DNA of 40,847 bases, from the IMG/VR virus record IMGVR_UViG_3300022200_000121, positions 1 through 40,847 of that record; one strand, given 5' to 3'. The position numbers and the translations under genes are program-made. This document shows positions 18,200-29,200 of this stretch, piece after piece. This stretch comes from a virus. Each line of letters opens with the position of its first letter. The stretch's first letter is position 1. A model generated the notes under the pieces. It made no database searches. It was given only the letters and a program-made list of their open reading frames with translations, and had not been told where the DNA came from.

Positions 18200-19417
18200 A
18201 TGGCTACATTAGGAAATTATTTTTTAAACGGACCATCTTTAGGTTCATCAACAACTATATTTTTAGACGCAAATCTAACTTTGATTGCGCCTAATGGATT
18301 CTACTCAGATGGTGTAACATCAAGAGAGCAAGTATCAGGAGTTTTGTTGCCTGCAGTAACTTGTGGCTCTTGTGCTACTCCTTGCGGAGACACTATAAGT
18401 GCGAGTGGGGGTCAAGGTATTTATCTCCTTAATTTAGATGCAGGAAGTACGGTAAGTGATGTAGGGGCTGTTGTTATTAGGTTTAATCCTTTTAACATAC
18501 CTGATGGTATAAAAGCAATTTTTGACGGGAATGTTTATAATAAAATAAGCTCTCCTGTAGATGGATACCATCAAAGCACGGATCCTAATGGATTTACAGT
18601 ACTAGGTCAATTATCAAATGATTGTGGGTTAACAGGTAATATTTCTAACTTTCCTGCACTACAAGAATTTATTTTTAACGGTACGTCTTTTGTAGCTACA
18701 GGAAACACTCAAAATATAACTATAACTCCCGGAGATGTTAGCTTAGGTTCTTTATCTCCCGATGTTTGTGTTATGGTAATTCCTAAAACAGCTGCGACTC
18801 CTTCTCTAGTAAATATAGAAGTAGTAGGTCCTTGTGGTGGAACAGCATTTAATGTGTCTGTTGATTGTCCTGTTTTATTGCCTTCTTTTTCAAGTTCAAT
18901 AAAATATAATTCTTCTAATATATCTTGCGAAGAGCCATTAGGTAAAACTTTTCATTTTGTTAAAGTTCATACAGCAACAGATACTTTTGTAGGCTTATAT
19001 GATTATGTTTTTGAAGATTCTTTTGGGGCGCTTGCTCTTGCAGATGGATTTTATTTAATTGATAATGTAGCTTCACCAAATAAGGTAATAGAAGTTGTAA
19101 ATGGAATAGTGGTAGCTTTTACAGATTGTTCTGCTTCACCGTCTTTTGTTTACAATAGTGTGGTGCTTGTAGAAGATTGTAACGATCAAACAGGTACAGC
19201 TACAACTATTCTTGATATTAATGAAGCAGATGTTATAATTGGAGGTCAGCTTACATCAACAAGTGGAGGTAATTTAACGCCACTTAATCCGGGTGTTTAC
19301 AGAATGTCTTTAGACTTAATAGATGGTCAAGTATATAATTTAGTTTCAATCCCTGTTTCAACGTATATTGTTCAAGTTGATAATAGTGGATTTATTATTA
19401 ATAAAACTCAATGTTAA
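18200..19417 (+). CDS. Cysteine-rich beta tail protein of unknown function
   Basis: A 405-aa beta-rich, Gly/Ser/Thr-rich protein. An early cluster CGSCATPCGD (about 59-68) and further scattered cysteines suggest disulfides or a bound metal. The remainder looks like tandem immunoglobulin- or fibre-like sandwiches. It lies between the nozzle and another conserved tail protein with only 9-10 base gaps, so it is likely part of the tail tip. I recognise no family and make no functional claim beyond structural. Confidence 0.55.
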   Translation: MATLGNYFLNGPSLGSSTTIFLDANLTLIAPNGFYSDGVTSREQVSGVLLPAVTCGSCATPCGDTISASGGQGIYLLNLDAGSTVSDVGAVVIRFNPFNIPDGIKAIFDGNVYNKISSPVDGYHQSTDPNGFTVLGQLSNDCGLTGNISNFPALQEFIFNGTSFVATGNTQNITITPGDVSLGSLSPDVCVMVIPKTAATPSLVNIEVVGPCGGTAFNVSVDCPVLLPSFSSSIKYNSSNISCEEPLGKTFHFVKVHTATDTFVGLYDYVFEDSFGALALADGFYLIDNVASPNKVIEVVNGIVVAFTDCSASPSFVYNSVVLVEDCNDQTGTATTILDINEADVIIGGQLTSTSGGNLTPLNPGVYRMSLDLIDGQVYNLVSIPVSTYIVQVDNSGFIINKTQC

Positions 19418-19427
19418 ATAGATAAAT

Positions 19428-20240
19428 ATGAATTACACATTAACGTATAGCGAGGGGGTAGCCGGTTGGGCTTCTTTCTATTCTTATTATCCTGATTGGA
19501 TGATTGGAATGAACAACTATTTTTATTCTTTTAAAGGAGGTAATTTGTATCGACATAACGTAAATGAAATTAGAAATACATTTTATTTACCTTGGTGGGA
19601 GCAACAATTTCTTCCTCAAAATTCGTTTACTGAAACAAGTATTCAAAGTGTTTTTAACACCTCTGTACTTGAAAATAAATTATTTAAGACCATTAACTTG
19701 GAGGGAGATGCTGCTTGGTCTGTTCAATTAGTAACTGATTTAGAGTTTTCAGGATTTATTGAACAACAGTGGTTTGTAGAAAAAGAAGCCTCGTTTTTTG
19801 CTTTTATAAGAAATAATATTATTGGACAACTAGCTCTTAGAAGTGTAAATGGAATTGGTAATAGTACTACTGTAACCAATCCGGGAACAAACAATACTGA
19901 AATAAATTTTAGTATAAACCCTTTAATATCTATTGGAAGCATTTTAAGTGTTGGGGATTTTGTTTATTTTTCTTCTACAATTCAGTTTGCAGGAGAAGTT
20001 ATAGCAATAAATGTTGACTTACCAAACGGAATAAACCAAGTAGTTATAGACAACGCTATGGGTGCTCCTTTGTCGATTTCTATTCCAAGTAATGTTGAGT
20101 ATTTTTTCTATATTAAAAATTCAGTAGCAGAGTCTCACGGAGTATTAGGTCATTATTGCACCTTTACTTTACAAAACTTATCGAGCTCAAAAATAGAATT
20201 ACTTGCTATAGAATCAGAAGTAATGAAAAGTTTCCCTTAA
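19428..20240 (+). CDS. Conserved tail protein
   Basis: A 270-aa protein whose N-terminal block, EGVAGWASFYSYYPDWMIGMN (about 9-29) then FYSFKGGNLYRHN, is aromatic-rich. I have seen this pattern in structural genes of crAss-like and other Bacteroidota podoviruses, where the role is uncharacterised. A central beta insert (about 140-220) precedes a C-terminal strand pair. It closes the tail block; the next gene has its own promoter-like element. Tail-tip or nozzle-associated is the likely location. Confidence 0.55.
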   Translation: MNYTLTYSEGVAGWASFYSYYPDWMIGMNNYFYSFKGGNLYRHNVNEIRNTFYLPWWEQQFLPQNSFTETSIQSVFNTSVLENKLFKTINLEGDAAWSVQLVTDLEFSGFIEQQWFVEKEASFFAFIRNNIIGQLALRSVNGIGNSTTVTNPGTNNTEINFSINPLISIGSILSVGDFVYFSSTIQFAGEVIAINVDLPNGINQVVIDNAMGAPLSISIPSNVEYFFYIKNSVAESHGVLGHYCTFTLQNLSSSKIELLAIESEVMKSFP

Positions 20241-20246
20241 ATTTAA

Positions 20247-20254
20247 TATCTTTG
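20247..20254 (+). promoter_or_regulatory. Bacteroidota-type -7 promoter element, near-leaderless
   Basis: TATCTTTG matches TAnnTTTG and ends 8 bases before the ATG at 20262. Because transcription normally starts a few bases after this element, the message would begin at or very near the start codon (leaderless). No clear TTG lies at -33. Confidence 0.45.
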
Positions 20255-20261
20255 TTACTAT

Positions 20262-20672
20262 ATGGAATTAACTATTAGACAGCTTAACGATACCGATTAC
20301 GAAAATATTTTATTAGATTGGTGGGATCAGTGGGGTTGGAAAGCTCCTAAGAAAGACTTTTTACCCGACGAAGGAAAAGGAGGGTATATTATTTACGATG
20401 GAGATATTCCTGTATGTGCAGGATTTATATACGTAACTAATTCAAAAGTGTCTTGGGTAGATTGGATAATTTCAAATAAAGAATATAGGGTAAAACCAAA
20501 AAGAAAAGAAGCTATAAGTTTGCTTATAGAATCACTTACTAATATTTGTAAAATGTCAGGAAGTAAATATATTTACGCTTTAATAAAAAGCAATAACCTT
20601 ATTAAGACTTATGAAAGTCTTGGGTACATAAAAGGAGATTCATATACAAGTGAAATGATAAAAGTATTATAA
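20262..20672 (+). CDS. GNAT-family N-acetyltransferase-like protein
   Basis: A 136-aa protein with the GNAT strand order: N-terminal IRQLNDTDYENILLDWW, a beta hairpin YIIYDGDIPVCAGFIYV (about 47-63), SWVDWIISNKEYR (about 68-80), a helix, and the C-terminal SLGYIKGD (about 118-125). The Q/R-x-x-G-x-G/A acetyl-CoA loop is not canonical (NKEYRVKPKRKEA). That makes the enzyme either divergent or a non-catalytic fold member. Phage GNATs of this size are common between tail and internal virion genes; the substrate is unknown. Confidence 0.6.
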   Translation: MELTIRQLNDTDYENILLDWWDQWGWKAPKKDFLPDEGKGGYIIYDGDIPVCAGFIYVTNSKVSWVDWIISNKEYRVKPKRKEAISLLIESLTNICKMSGSKYIYALIKSNNLIKTYESLGYIKGDSYTSEMIKVL

Positions 20673-20673
20673 T

Positions 20674-21456
20674 ATGGCAGTAGCAACAGCAACAGCAATA
20701 GCAATAGGGGGATTAGCGGTATCAGCAGCATCAACCACAGCTTCATTCATCCAAGCAGGAGAGCAAAAGAAAAAGCAAAGAGAGGCAGAAGCCAAGGCTG
20801 CAGAGGCAATGGCAGAAGCTCGTAAAAAACTTGAAATAAACTTTGCAGAAAGTTTGTCAATTCAAAAAGAACCTTTTGAACTTGAAAGAGAAGCTATGCT
20901 ATCTCAAGGAGCATTAGCTATACAAGCAGGTGTAGAAAGCGAAAGAGGTTCTGAAGCTACAGCAGGAAGGGTTCAGATGGCTCAAAATGTAGGACAAGCA
21001 GGCATAAGAAGTGCTATGGGTCAAGAGTTGATGGGTCTTGAGCAGCAAATAGTAAATGAAGATAGTAGGTTAAGAGATATTGGTGTTCAGTTAGACTTAG
21101 GAGAGGTAGAAGGGGCTCAATTAGCAGCGAGAGATGCAGAGGAAGCAAGAGCCGCAGCTATTACTCAGGGTTTTGAGGGCTTAAGTTCAACAGTAAGTCA
21201 GGGGTTGGATATGGTTCCTTTGTTTCAAAAAACTGCAGGTGTTAGACAGACTCAAAAATTATCAGATGCAGCTTCAAAGCAAGGTATTAGTCAAGCTGAT
21301 TTTCAAAAAAATATAACCACATTATCTGCAGACCCTCAATTTAATTATTTATCAGGGCTTGGAGCAAAAGATGCTGACTTTAATGCTTTTATGTCAGGAC
21401 TGTCAGGAGATCAAATTAGAGCTGTTGGTAAAAAATTAAAACTAGAAGGTTATTAA
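20674..21456 (+). CDS. Internal virion protein, small (T7 gp14-like style)
   Basis: A 260-aa protein rich in Ala, Gln, Glu and Gly. It has a hydrophobic N-terminal segment (TATAIAIGGLAVSAASTTASF, about 5-25) followed by long Ala/Glu-rich helices (about 28-160). This composition and its place first among three genes before a giant virion protein match the small ejected internal protein of short-tailed phages, which inserts in the outer membrane. Codon use here is more GC-rich than in neighbouring genes. The call rests on composition and position. Confidence 0.55.
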   Translation: MAVATATAIAIGGLAVSAASTTASFIQAGEQKKKQREAEAKAAEAMAEARKKLEINFAESLSIQKEPFELEREAMLSQGALAIQAGVESERGSEATAGRVQMAQNVGQAGIRSAMGQELMGLEQQIVNEDSRLRDIGVQLDLGEVEGAQLAARDAEEARAAAITQGFEGLSSTVSQGLDMVPLFQKTAGVRQTQKLSDAASKQGISQADFQKNITTLSADPQFNYLSGLGAKDADFNAFMSGLSGDQIRAVGKKLKLEGY

Positions 21457-21472
21457 TACTATAATATAAGAT

Positions 21473-23266
21473 ATGTCATACTATAAATATGCAGAAAGAG
21501 ATGCCGACTCGCAGATAAATTGGGCTGAGGTAGGTAAGGGTTTAAGCGATATGCTCTCTGAAACCAATCGTGTAAGAGAGGAAAAAAAAGACGCTCTTGA
21601 CAAGGCTCAGCGTGAAGCAATAAATTACGTTGCTGAAACTCCAAACGGAGAGCACGTTGGAGCAAGAACTTCAATATTAGAATATTCTGACCAAGTATCA
21701 AACAGATTAAGAATAGCAGACCAATTATTAAAAAGTGGTCAAATGAGCGTCAAAGATTACACTATTTTTAGACAAAATATAGTAGACAATACTAATCTTG
21801 CTTTTAATGCAAATAAAGTATATCAAGAAAAATACTCTGATGTAATGAAAGGTGTTGCTGATAAAGAATATTCTCAATTATATGCCGATAATTTTGCTGA
21901 AGTAGAAGGATTTGGAAATTGGAAGAATATAGGTTGGGAAATCTCTCCTAACGGGACTGTTATGGCAGGAAAAATGATTGAGGAAGAAGTAGATGGTAAA
22001 AAAGTAAGAACGTTAGATAAAACACCCGGTTCATTAAGAAGTATGAATTATGTGAATCAAGCATTAGTAGGTCAAATAGATTTTTACAATTATGACAATA
22101 AAATAAAATCTTTTAATGATAACCTAGGAACGGAAACAAATACAATAGCTATTCTTGGGAAATATCAAGAACAAGGATTGATAACGACTGTTAAAGACAT
22201 TACAAGCAGAAAAGATATTGACCCTGAAACTAAGAAAGTATTGTCAAGTTTTATTGAGGCTGAAAACGACCAAATAGCTGTAATTGTAGGTGCTCCTTTA
22301 GATGCCGCAAGAGTTCTTATAGACAGTGCTATATTTGCTCCAAATAAAAAACAATACAGTATAACGACAAGCGAAGAAGAGGCGAAAAATAATCCTGAAA
22401 AAATACTTAAAGTTGTTGACACTGAAACGGGAGGCTTTAAATATGTAATAAGCGAAAAACAACAAGAAGACGTTAATGATTTCATTAGAAACCAAATGAG
22501 AGCTCAATATGATTATGAGGAAGATAAAAAAGTAGTTGTACAAGTATCAAGAAATGAAGAGTCTGACTCCGGAAGGAAAGCAAGAGATCTTAGAAAAGAC
22601 GCTGAAAACTTTGGTAGGCAATTAGGTACTGCTATAAAGAGTGGTAATCCTGAAGATGTTGCAAATTCTATTAAATATTTAGCTCAAAAATCAAAAAGAC
22701 AAGTTGATAGACAAGGCGATAAAATAACAGTTCGTAACTTGGACGGAACAGGAGAGTCTGTTTTTGACTTAAACTCTGCCCCTGATAAAATAGCTGAGGC
22801 TATAGTTAGTGCATTTGGCACTAATTTACCTGAAGATGTTATTCTTAAATTTGCTAAAGAAACACTTAAAGGAAACCCTGCCAATACAACTGCTGTAGCA
22901 ACAGGAATTTTGGTTCCTGAACAAGCTGCTACTAACGAGTCTTTTTTCTTAAAGGAAGAAGAAGTTGACCTATTTACAAATCAAAATAGTGATGACACAG
23001 CCGAGGTTCTTAGGATAAAATTTGATAAAATACCGGGGATAAAAATAGAGGCTGAAGGAGGAGGTTGGAGTAAGGGGAACAAAATAAAAATTACAAAACC
23101 CGGAGCTGACCCATTATTTATAAATTCAAACGAAAAAGGACAAAAAGCTGCTAATCAACTTATAAAGTTAAATGATTGGTTAGAAAAAAATCAAGGTGGC
23201 GAAACAGGTGGAACAGGCGGTGGTTCTTTAAGTCTTAATGCTACACAAAGAAAAGGTTCAAATTAA
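21473..23266 (+). CDS. Internal virion/cargo protein, medium
   Basis: A 597-aa soluble protein, mostly helical and charged, with a flexible Gly/Thr-rich end (about 575-597, GGETGGTGGGSLS). It starts MSYYKYAERDADSQINWAEVG; this kind of N-terminal segment is typical of T7 gp15-like cargo proteins in marine and Bacteroidota podoviruses. It lies between the small internal protein and the giant one, the same order as gp14-gp15-gp16 of T7. There is no catalytic motif. Inference: packaged in the capsid and ejected with DNA. Confidence 0.55.
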   Translation: MSYYKYAERDADSQINWAEVGKGLSDMLSETNRVREEKKDALDKAQREAINYVAETPNGEHVGARTSILEYSDQVSNRLRIADQLLKSGQMSVKDYTIFRQNIVDNTNLAFNANKVYQEKYSDVMKGVADKEYSQLYADNFAEVEGFGNWKNIGWEISPNGTVMAGKMIEEEVDGKKVRTLDKTPGSLRSMNYVNQALVGQIDFYNYDNKIKSFNDNLGTETNTIAILGKYQEQGLITTVKDITSRKDIDPETKKVLSSFIEAENDQIAVIVGAPLDAARVLIDSAIFAPNKKQYSITTSEEEAKNNPEKILKVVDTETGGFKYVISEKQQEDVNDFIRNQMRAQYDYEEDKKVVVQVSRNEESDSGRKARDLRKDAENFGRQLGTAIKSGNPEDVANSIKYLAQKSKRQVDRQGDKITVRNLDGTGESVFDLNSAPDKIAEAIVSAFGTNLPEDVILKFAKETLKGNPANTTAVATGILVPEQAATNESFFLKEEEVDLFTNQNSDDTAEVLRIKFDKIPGIKIEAEGGGWSKGNKIKITKPGADPLFINSNEKGQKAANQLIKLNDWLEKNQGGETGGTGGGSLSLNATQRKGSN

Positions 23267-23277
23267 ATACAGAAAAA

Positions 23278-26200
23278 ATGGAAGAAAAGTATATCCAAGA
23301 TTTATATAATGAATTAGGAGGTCAAGAAAAATTTGGCTCTTTTGAAGATTTTAAAACTTTAATAACTACAGACGAAAATTATCAAAAAGATTTTTATGAT
23401 TCTTTTGGAGAATCCACTTTGGGTAAATTTAATGACTTTATAAGCCTTGTAAAAAAAAAAGGAGATACTACGGTATTACCTTCGGAAGATGGTTCGTTGG
23501 AGTCTCAAGAAGTTGTTTTTAGTGAACCAAAGCCACAACCACAACAACTCCCTGCGTCTAATCAAACAGAGCCTCCTGATGTAGTTCTTGAAAAGGAAGA
23601 AGAAGAAGAAAGTTTTGGTAGTTATTTAATAAATGCTTTAGATGTAGGAGTATCTACAGTTTCAAAGTCCATATATGACTTACCTTCTATAATTTACGAT
23701 TCAGCTGCATTTTTTACAAACCCAATTGCTAGATTGTTAGGAGCTGAAGAGGCTAGTTCTGAAAAGTTTGCTAAGACGTATGGGCTTAAGAACATACCCT
23801 CTGAAATAGTTGGAAAACATATACAGGAAAAATCAAAAGAAATACAAGAGTATAATGATAAGAATGGAGGAGATGCTTTCACTGCTCTTGAAAATGGAAA
23901 TGTTTTAGGTTCTGCAAAAATGATTGCAGGAACAACAGTTCAGTCTTTACCTTTAATGTCAGTCGCTTTTATGACAGGAGGCTCTAATCTTGGTATGGGA
24001 GTTGTTGCAACATCTACAGCTTCGACTAAAGCTGCTCAATTAAAAGAAGAAAATCCTGAAATGGATGTTAATGATAGAACCTTAAACGCAGTTACTTCAG
24101 GTATGTTGGAAGCTACTTTAGGTCAACTATTGACAGGAGCTTCAGGAGCTGTTACTAAAAAAATATTAATAAATGAGGGAAGTAAAAAAGGGGCTAAAAT
24201 AATAACAGACTCATTTAAGAGTGTATTGGAAAACACTATAGAAAAAAGCCCTTTACTCCCGTTGTTTGGAGAGGTGTTAGAGGAAAGTTTGGTTTCTGTT
24301 GGAGAACAACTTATAGATATTTCAACAGGAGTTAAGACTGATTTCGACATGAAGGAGGTTATAAACTCAGGACTATCTGCCACAGGGATGGGTGGTGTAA
24401 ATACAGTTGCTATATACGGAGCTAAAGGATATGTTTCTTCCAAGGATTATGTTAAATTGAAAAAAATAAATAAAGATCTTTCAAAATTATCCGATGAGGT
24501 TTTAGCTAGTAACTTACCTGATGAAGAAAAGGATCTTCTAAATAAGTCTATAGAGAGGCTAAAGTCACAAGGTAAAAAGGTGGTAGATGATGCTAAAAAT
24601 AAAGTCTCATTACTTCCTGAAGAAGCTAGAAAAGAACTTGATAATACCATTTTAAATCTAGACGGAATTAGTATTTCTGCGTTTAAAATCAAAAGTAATA
24701 AAGATCTTTCTGATGAAGTAAAGAAAGCTATGCTTAATGAGTTAAAGTTTCAAGCAATAGAACTTACAGATAAGAAAAATAAAATACTATCTAAAGAATA
24801 TAAATTAAATGAATTTGAGACATTACCTGATAATGAGAAATTAAAATTAAAAGAAGAGGCGTCTAAAATTTTATTAAAAGAAGCTCAAGATCAAGGTCAG
24901 ACTAATATAAATATTACAGATAATCAAATAAGCAAAAAAGCATTTGAGATATATAACAACAAAGAAAAAGCACCTTTAAGCAATCAAGAGATTGCTAGAA
25001 AAAATAAATTGGAAGAGGTTCTTTCAAATACAAAAGAAAACTTAATAACTATTGACGGTTCAGTTTTATCTAGGGAAGACGCTGTTAATGAATTACAACA
25101 ACTTAATAAAAAAGAAATTGATGCTGTTCAAACTCCTTTTGAAACTGATAAGGTTTCCACAGAAAGAATAGAAAGAATTTCTGAATTGAATAGTTTACTT
25201 GCTTCTGACGCTGCAAGTCTTCAAGAGACAGGGACAGGAAATTTACTTCCTGAAGCGAGGCAAGAAGTGCAACAAGAATTAGAAACTTTAAAATCAGAGC
25301 AATCAGCATTTGAAACTTTGGCGGAAGAAACACCCCAAGCAGGAACTGAAGTCGTTACCGAAACGCAAACTATCATCGAATCATTAAATGACGTAGGTGC
25401 AGTATTTGTTTACGATGGCAAGAAGGGTCAGTTAACTACAATTGGTCAAACAGTTGTGTTAGAAACGCCAACTGAGATAATTGATTTAGGAAATGTTGAC
25501 GAGTTATCTGACAGCACGCTGGATGACTTTGGTATTCAGAAAGAACAAGAATTAAATATTCAGCTTAATAAAGACAATAGTGTAGTTGTAAACGAAAATA
25601 CTTATTTAAACAATTATAGCAATCCTGACTCGGCAATAAGCCAAGACAAAGATGGTAACTATAGTGTTACGCTTGATACTGAGAACGGTCAAAAGAGAAC
25701 ATTCAGAGGTCAACAAGCAGAACAAATAGTTTACCAAATGAAACTTAAAAACTTTGAACAAAATGGAACAGAACAAGACATTGACGCAGCAATCGAACTC
25801 GCAAACGAAGCTATCAGAATTGAAGAGGAAGTTGGACAGCCTTCCCCTGAGCGAGAGGGTAAAAGTGTTAGAAAAGGTAAGCGTAAACAACGCACCCTTA
25901 AAACCGTAAAAGAATCTTTAGCTAAAATAGAAAAACAAGATGAAACAAGACAACAACCAACGGTACAACCCCAACGCACCAGAGACGGAGGAACAAGACG
26001 GACTCCAATCAGCAAAACTACGCCTCTCAAGGGTGCTCCAAAGGTCGAAGGGGCAACAGGACCCGACCAACAACTCGTATCAGTTGCTGAAAAATATGCA
26101 GCTGAAAATGGTATTGACCTCAAAAGACAAGGAGAGTACGTTGAAGTAGACGAGAAAAGAGCTAAAAGAATAGCAGATGCTTATGAAGCAATGGAGAATA

Positions 26201-29200
26201 ATCCTCAAAATCCAAAAGTAAAAGAGGCTTATGCTGAATTGATAAAACAAACTAAAGCTCAATATCAAGCCTTAGTAGATGCAGGATATAAGTTTTGGTT
26301 TATTGATTTAAACAATTCTGAAAATATTGATTACATATCATCTCCTTATAACGCTATGCGTGATTTACGCCAAAATAAACAAATAGGTGTATTTCCAACA
26401 GAAGAAGGATTCGGTTCAAACGAAGATGTTGATGTGTCCCAAAATCCTTTATTAGAAGACACAGGTATAGAGTGGGCAGTAGGAGGTTTAGATGGAGAAA
26501 TGAAATCTGTTACTGCTAATGATTTATTTCGTGCTGTACACGATGCTTTTGGGCACGGATTAGAAGGAGCAGGATTTAGAGCAAGAGGAGAAGAAAACGC
26601 TTTTCAAGCTCACTCAAGATTGTACACAGGTGCTGCTATAGGAGCTATGGCAAGTGAAACAAGAGGTCAAAACTCTTGGGTAAACTACGGACCTAAAGGA
26701 GAGCAAAACAGAACAGCAAGTGCTGAAGATACTGTGTTTGCAGACCAAAAGGTTGGGCTAATGCCTGATTTTACTTGGACAGAAGGACTTGCAGGAGATA
26801 TGCAAACTGAAGCCTCGGTAGAAGAAGATGTACAGGTTCGATTAGATGAACTTGTTAGATTAGACCCAACAGAAAAAGGTACTGCTAAAAAAGTTCTTGA
26901 TGGTCTTGATAAAATGATTGGCGATATTGAGAATTTTGAAAAAGGAACTCTCGGTGTTAATATTGCTTTGCCTATAATGAAGAATATACTAAAAGGTATT
27001 CGAGCGTTAGTACAGGCAGGTGTAGCTATTAAAGATGCTATCAAAAAGGTTGCTAAAGACAATAATGTAACAGTAAAACAAGTAGTGGATGGTATTAATG
27101 CAGTGAGCCAAATCCTGCCAATACAAGCCGAGTATAATGCCTTAATGAAAAAGGCTGATAAACTAATCGCTAATCAAAAATCAAGAGGTATTGCTGAGAA
27201 AAAAATTGTATCTAATTTAGATACGATGATTCGTAACTCTGAGGTGTATAAAAATGCCAATGATGCACAGCGCAAAATTATGGAGCGTGAAGCTCGTTTA
27301 AAGATGGGTGTTGGTCCTCGTAAAGCCGCATCAATCGGACGTGTTATTGGAGTTCTTAAAGATATTACCAATGTATCAAGAAAAGAAAAATTTCAAATAA
27401 TATCAAGGATTCGTGCGCTGTCAAAAGGCGTTGCCAAGGATTTAGCTCAGGAGATTCGTGCGTTAGCTAAAGAGGGTAAAATAACTACTGCTCAATCGGC
27501 AAACGTTATCGCTAAATTTGGCAAAGTCAATTTACTTAATGAGATGTCAGTATCAAACTTTGTTGATTATATGGCTAAGGTTTTTGCTGATGCCGAGTAT
27601 GACAATAAGATTAAAGTAGCAAAAAGTAAACTATCTAAAGCAAGGAAGAGCATTGCTACCAAGATTGGTATTTCTGACGGATTGATGTTGTCTTTAAAAA
27701 AGCTGTTTGCAATAAATCCCTCTTTGATTCCTGACTCATCTCTTGAACGTTATTTGGAATTGCTTAATATGTTTTCTGCAAATCAGCAAGTGCTTACTCT
27801 TGAGCAGAGAGATGTTGTTAAAGCTGATGTTGATGCTATCTTAAACGAAATAAATAATGAGCAATCAAAAGCTGACGTATTAGCTGAAATATTTAACAAC
27901 TCAGACAATAGAGTTTTTGAAGATGGAGAATTAGATTATGCTGCTTCATTAAAGAATATGATTAAGGAAGAAGATATAACCAATGAGGATGCAGAAGTTA
28001 TGCGTAAATACAAGCAGAACATTTTGCCTCAAGTTGAAAAGTCTCCATTGTCCGAACAGGAAATTTCTGAAAAGAAAGAAGAGTACATTAAAGCATTAAA
28101 ACAAATGGCTGTGTCCGGGGACGGTTTGCCTTCTCAGGATGAAAGAAACTTAGCTAAGAGATTAGCTGAGTTAATAAGTGATACTCCTATAGAAATTTTG
28201 ATGAAGTTAGGTGTAAATGATTTAAAAAATCTTTTAAAAGTTGCGGATAATATTAACAACGATTATTTACCTCACTACGCTCAAATAATGGTAGAGAAAA
28301 TTAATGGACTCAATAACGGAAAGGTTATTGCTAATTCCGTAAAAAAAGCTAAGCCTTTAGCGTTTTCTGCACTCTACTCTAAGTTAAAAGCAGTTGTCAT
28401 AAGGAGCAGAAAAGGCGGTATCGCTGAAATGGTAAGAAGAAATCCTTTGTTTGTTATCGACCAAGTATTTGGAGATTTTAAGACTAAGGATATATTTAAT
28501 GCGTTATTTGCTAAAACCGCAGAAGCAGAAGCAAGTTTTAAATCTGAGCTTAAAAAGGTTCAGACTATTTTAGAAAATGCTGAGGCTAAAGTCGCTAAAT
28601 CATTTAAGTTAAATCCTGATGAAACTTTAATGTCTAAGTTCAAGATGATGACCTATATGATTCAACTTGAATACGAATCCAACGTAGGAAGTCAACAAGT
28701 TAATTCTGCTTCTGAATACTTAAAAGCCACTATAAAACATATTGACGAGGGCAAATCAAGATTTGGAGAGAGAGATGCTAATATGTTGAAGGAGGTTCTT
28801 GATAAGTATGCAGCTGATGGCGAGATTGATATTGAAAAGCTATTTAACTCATTTAATAAAGCAGAGAAAGACGCTATAAAAGCAATACGTGGCATTAATG
28901 AATCATTAAAAGATAAGGCTCAATACACTGCTGCTATTATACGTGGAGATGCAATAGACCCTTTAAATAATTATGTTCACTTAAACGTATTGCATGATAC
29001 AGAAGCTCTTGATGTTAGTGCTGCTACCGATTTCTTGAATCAAGCAAATAACTCAAGAAAACCATCTACAAAAGCCAAATCTTTAATATCAAGAACCAAG
29101 GGTGCTAAACCTTTAAATTTTGATGTATTTACTTCTGCTCATCGTGGCGCTAAGTTTGTAATTTTAGACTATCATTTAACAGAGCCTATTCGTACTGCAC

